DNA from: VFJL01 sp037147395
GTDB taxonomy: Bacteria > Pseudomonadota > Gammaproteobacteria > Burkholderiales > Nitrosomonadaceae
DNA length: 8,904 bases
Reading direction: 5' to 3'
Assembly: GCA_037147395.1 (NCBI GenBank)
Contig: JBAWVG010000056.1
Location: forward strand, 1 to 8,904
Shown: piece by piece, positions 8,449 through 8,904 of the stretch
Layout: each line of letters starts with the position of its first letter
How positions within the stretch are numbered: position 1 is the stretch's first letter
Translations under genes and position numbers: made by a program
Notes under the pieces: model-generated
What the model saw: the letters and a program-made list of their open reading frames with translations, nothing else
What the model was told of the DNA's origin: nothing
Database searches by the model: none

Positions 8449-8904
8449 ATGAGTGCCAAGATCATCGACGGCAATGCGCTTGCTCGCGAGATACGCTCAG
8501 AGTGGAAGTCACATGCTGACCTCTTGATCGAACGGGGTATGCAACCTGGACTTGCGGTGATCATTGTCGGCAGCAACCCCGCCTCCAGCATCTATGTACG
8601 CAACAAGGCACGGGCCTGCGATGAGGTTGGCATCTATTCTGAAGTTCATTCATTTCTAGAGAGTGCGAGCCAGGACGAGGTGATTGCCCGTATCCGGGAA
8701 TTGAATATAGATGCCCGCATTCACGGCATCCTGGTGCAATTGCCGTTACCAAATCATTTCGAGAGCAGCAAGGTCATCTCGGTCATCTCTGTTGAGAAGG
8801 ATGTGGACGGTTTTCATCTCTGCAATGTGGGCGCACTGGTCACCGGCAACACCGTCTTCCCGCCCTGCACACCCTTTGGCGTGATAAAAATGCTAGAAAA
8901 AAAC
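8449..8904 (+). CDS. folD: FolD bifunctional methylenetetrahydrofolate dehydrogenase/cyclohydrolase (3' end cut by window)
   Basis: This cytoplasmic enzyme interconverts 5,10-methylene-, 5,10-methenyl- and 10-formyl-tetrahydrofolate with NADP, supplying one-carbon units for purines and formyl-methionine. The visible 152 residues, about half of the usual 280-290, cover the catalytic domain. Y49-x3-K53 in SIYVRNK gives the cyclohydrolase/dehydrogenase catalytic lysine. Q97 lies in the signature HGILVQLPLP (92-101), KDVDGFH (117-123) contains the folate-binding aspartate, and PPCTPFGV (138-145) is the second family signature. The NADP-binding Rossmann domain lies beyond the right edge. The ATG is chosen because the protein then begins with the usual SAKIIDGNALA motif; the ribosome binding site is weak. 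A six-codon reading frame at 8429-8449 ends in TAATG overlapping this start. No damage is seen. Confidence 0.96.
   Translation, partial: MSAKIIDGNALAREIRSEWKSHADLLIERGMQPGLAVIIVGSNPASSIYVRNKARACDEVGIYSEVHSFLESASQDEVIARIRELNIDARIHGILVQLPLPNHFESSKVISVISVEKDVDGFHLCNVGALVTGNTVFPPCTPFGVIKMLEKN

Noticed and set aside
8561..8752. Minus-strand 63-codon frame
   Set aside because: It lies antisense within folD, whose catalytic motifs are intact.

Overview
The window reads as part of a proteobacterial chromosome, most likely from a betaproteobacterium. The class Ia ribonucleotide reductase large subunit (two N-terminal ATP cones, C-terminal CxxC tail) and the beta subunit closely match, from memory, the Burkholderiales/Nitrosomonadales type. 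Base composition looks balanced, genes are densely packed, and several starts have clear AAGGAG-type ribosome binding sites. I cannot fix the genus from the sequence alone. No rRNA, tRNA, CRISPR array, insertion sequence or long repeat was seen.

Layout. Bases 1-4067 hold a minus-strand nrdA-nrdB operon for aerobic deoxyribonucleotide synthesis; nrdB runs off the left edge and lacks only its last residues. A 290-base region follows, containing a perfect 7+7 palindrome that resembles an NrdR box. Bases 4358-6378 hold a second minus-strand operon of three genes: a secreted precursor with three xGxCG motifs and two EF hands, a DUF692/MNIO multinuclear iron enzyme (BufB/HvfB-like), and its DUF2063 partner (BufC/HvfC-like). 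This is a RiPP pathway of the bufferin/HvfA metallophore type. Bases 6638-7561 hold a minus-strand hydroxymethylglutaryl-CoA lyase gene. After a 167-base divergent intergenic region come two plus-strand genes: an unrecognised protein with two C-terminal membrane helices, and folD, cut by the right edge.

How the genes work together. NrdA and NrdB form one enzyme. In the RiPP operon, BufB with BufC is expected to modify cysteines of the precursor before export, giving a periplasmic copper-binding peptide. The most notable point is that the modifiable EGKCG-type segment is fused to an intact calcium-type EF-hand pair, and that the operon appears to lack the DoxX-type fourth gene and the dedicated sigma factor often found with such clusters. 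HMG-CoA lyase (leucine catabolism) and FolD (one-carbon folate metabolism) are housekeeping genes with no evident link to the RiPP genes.
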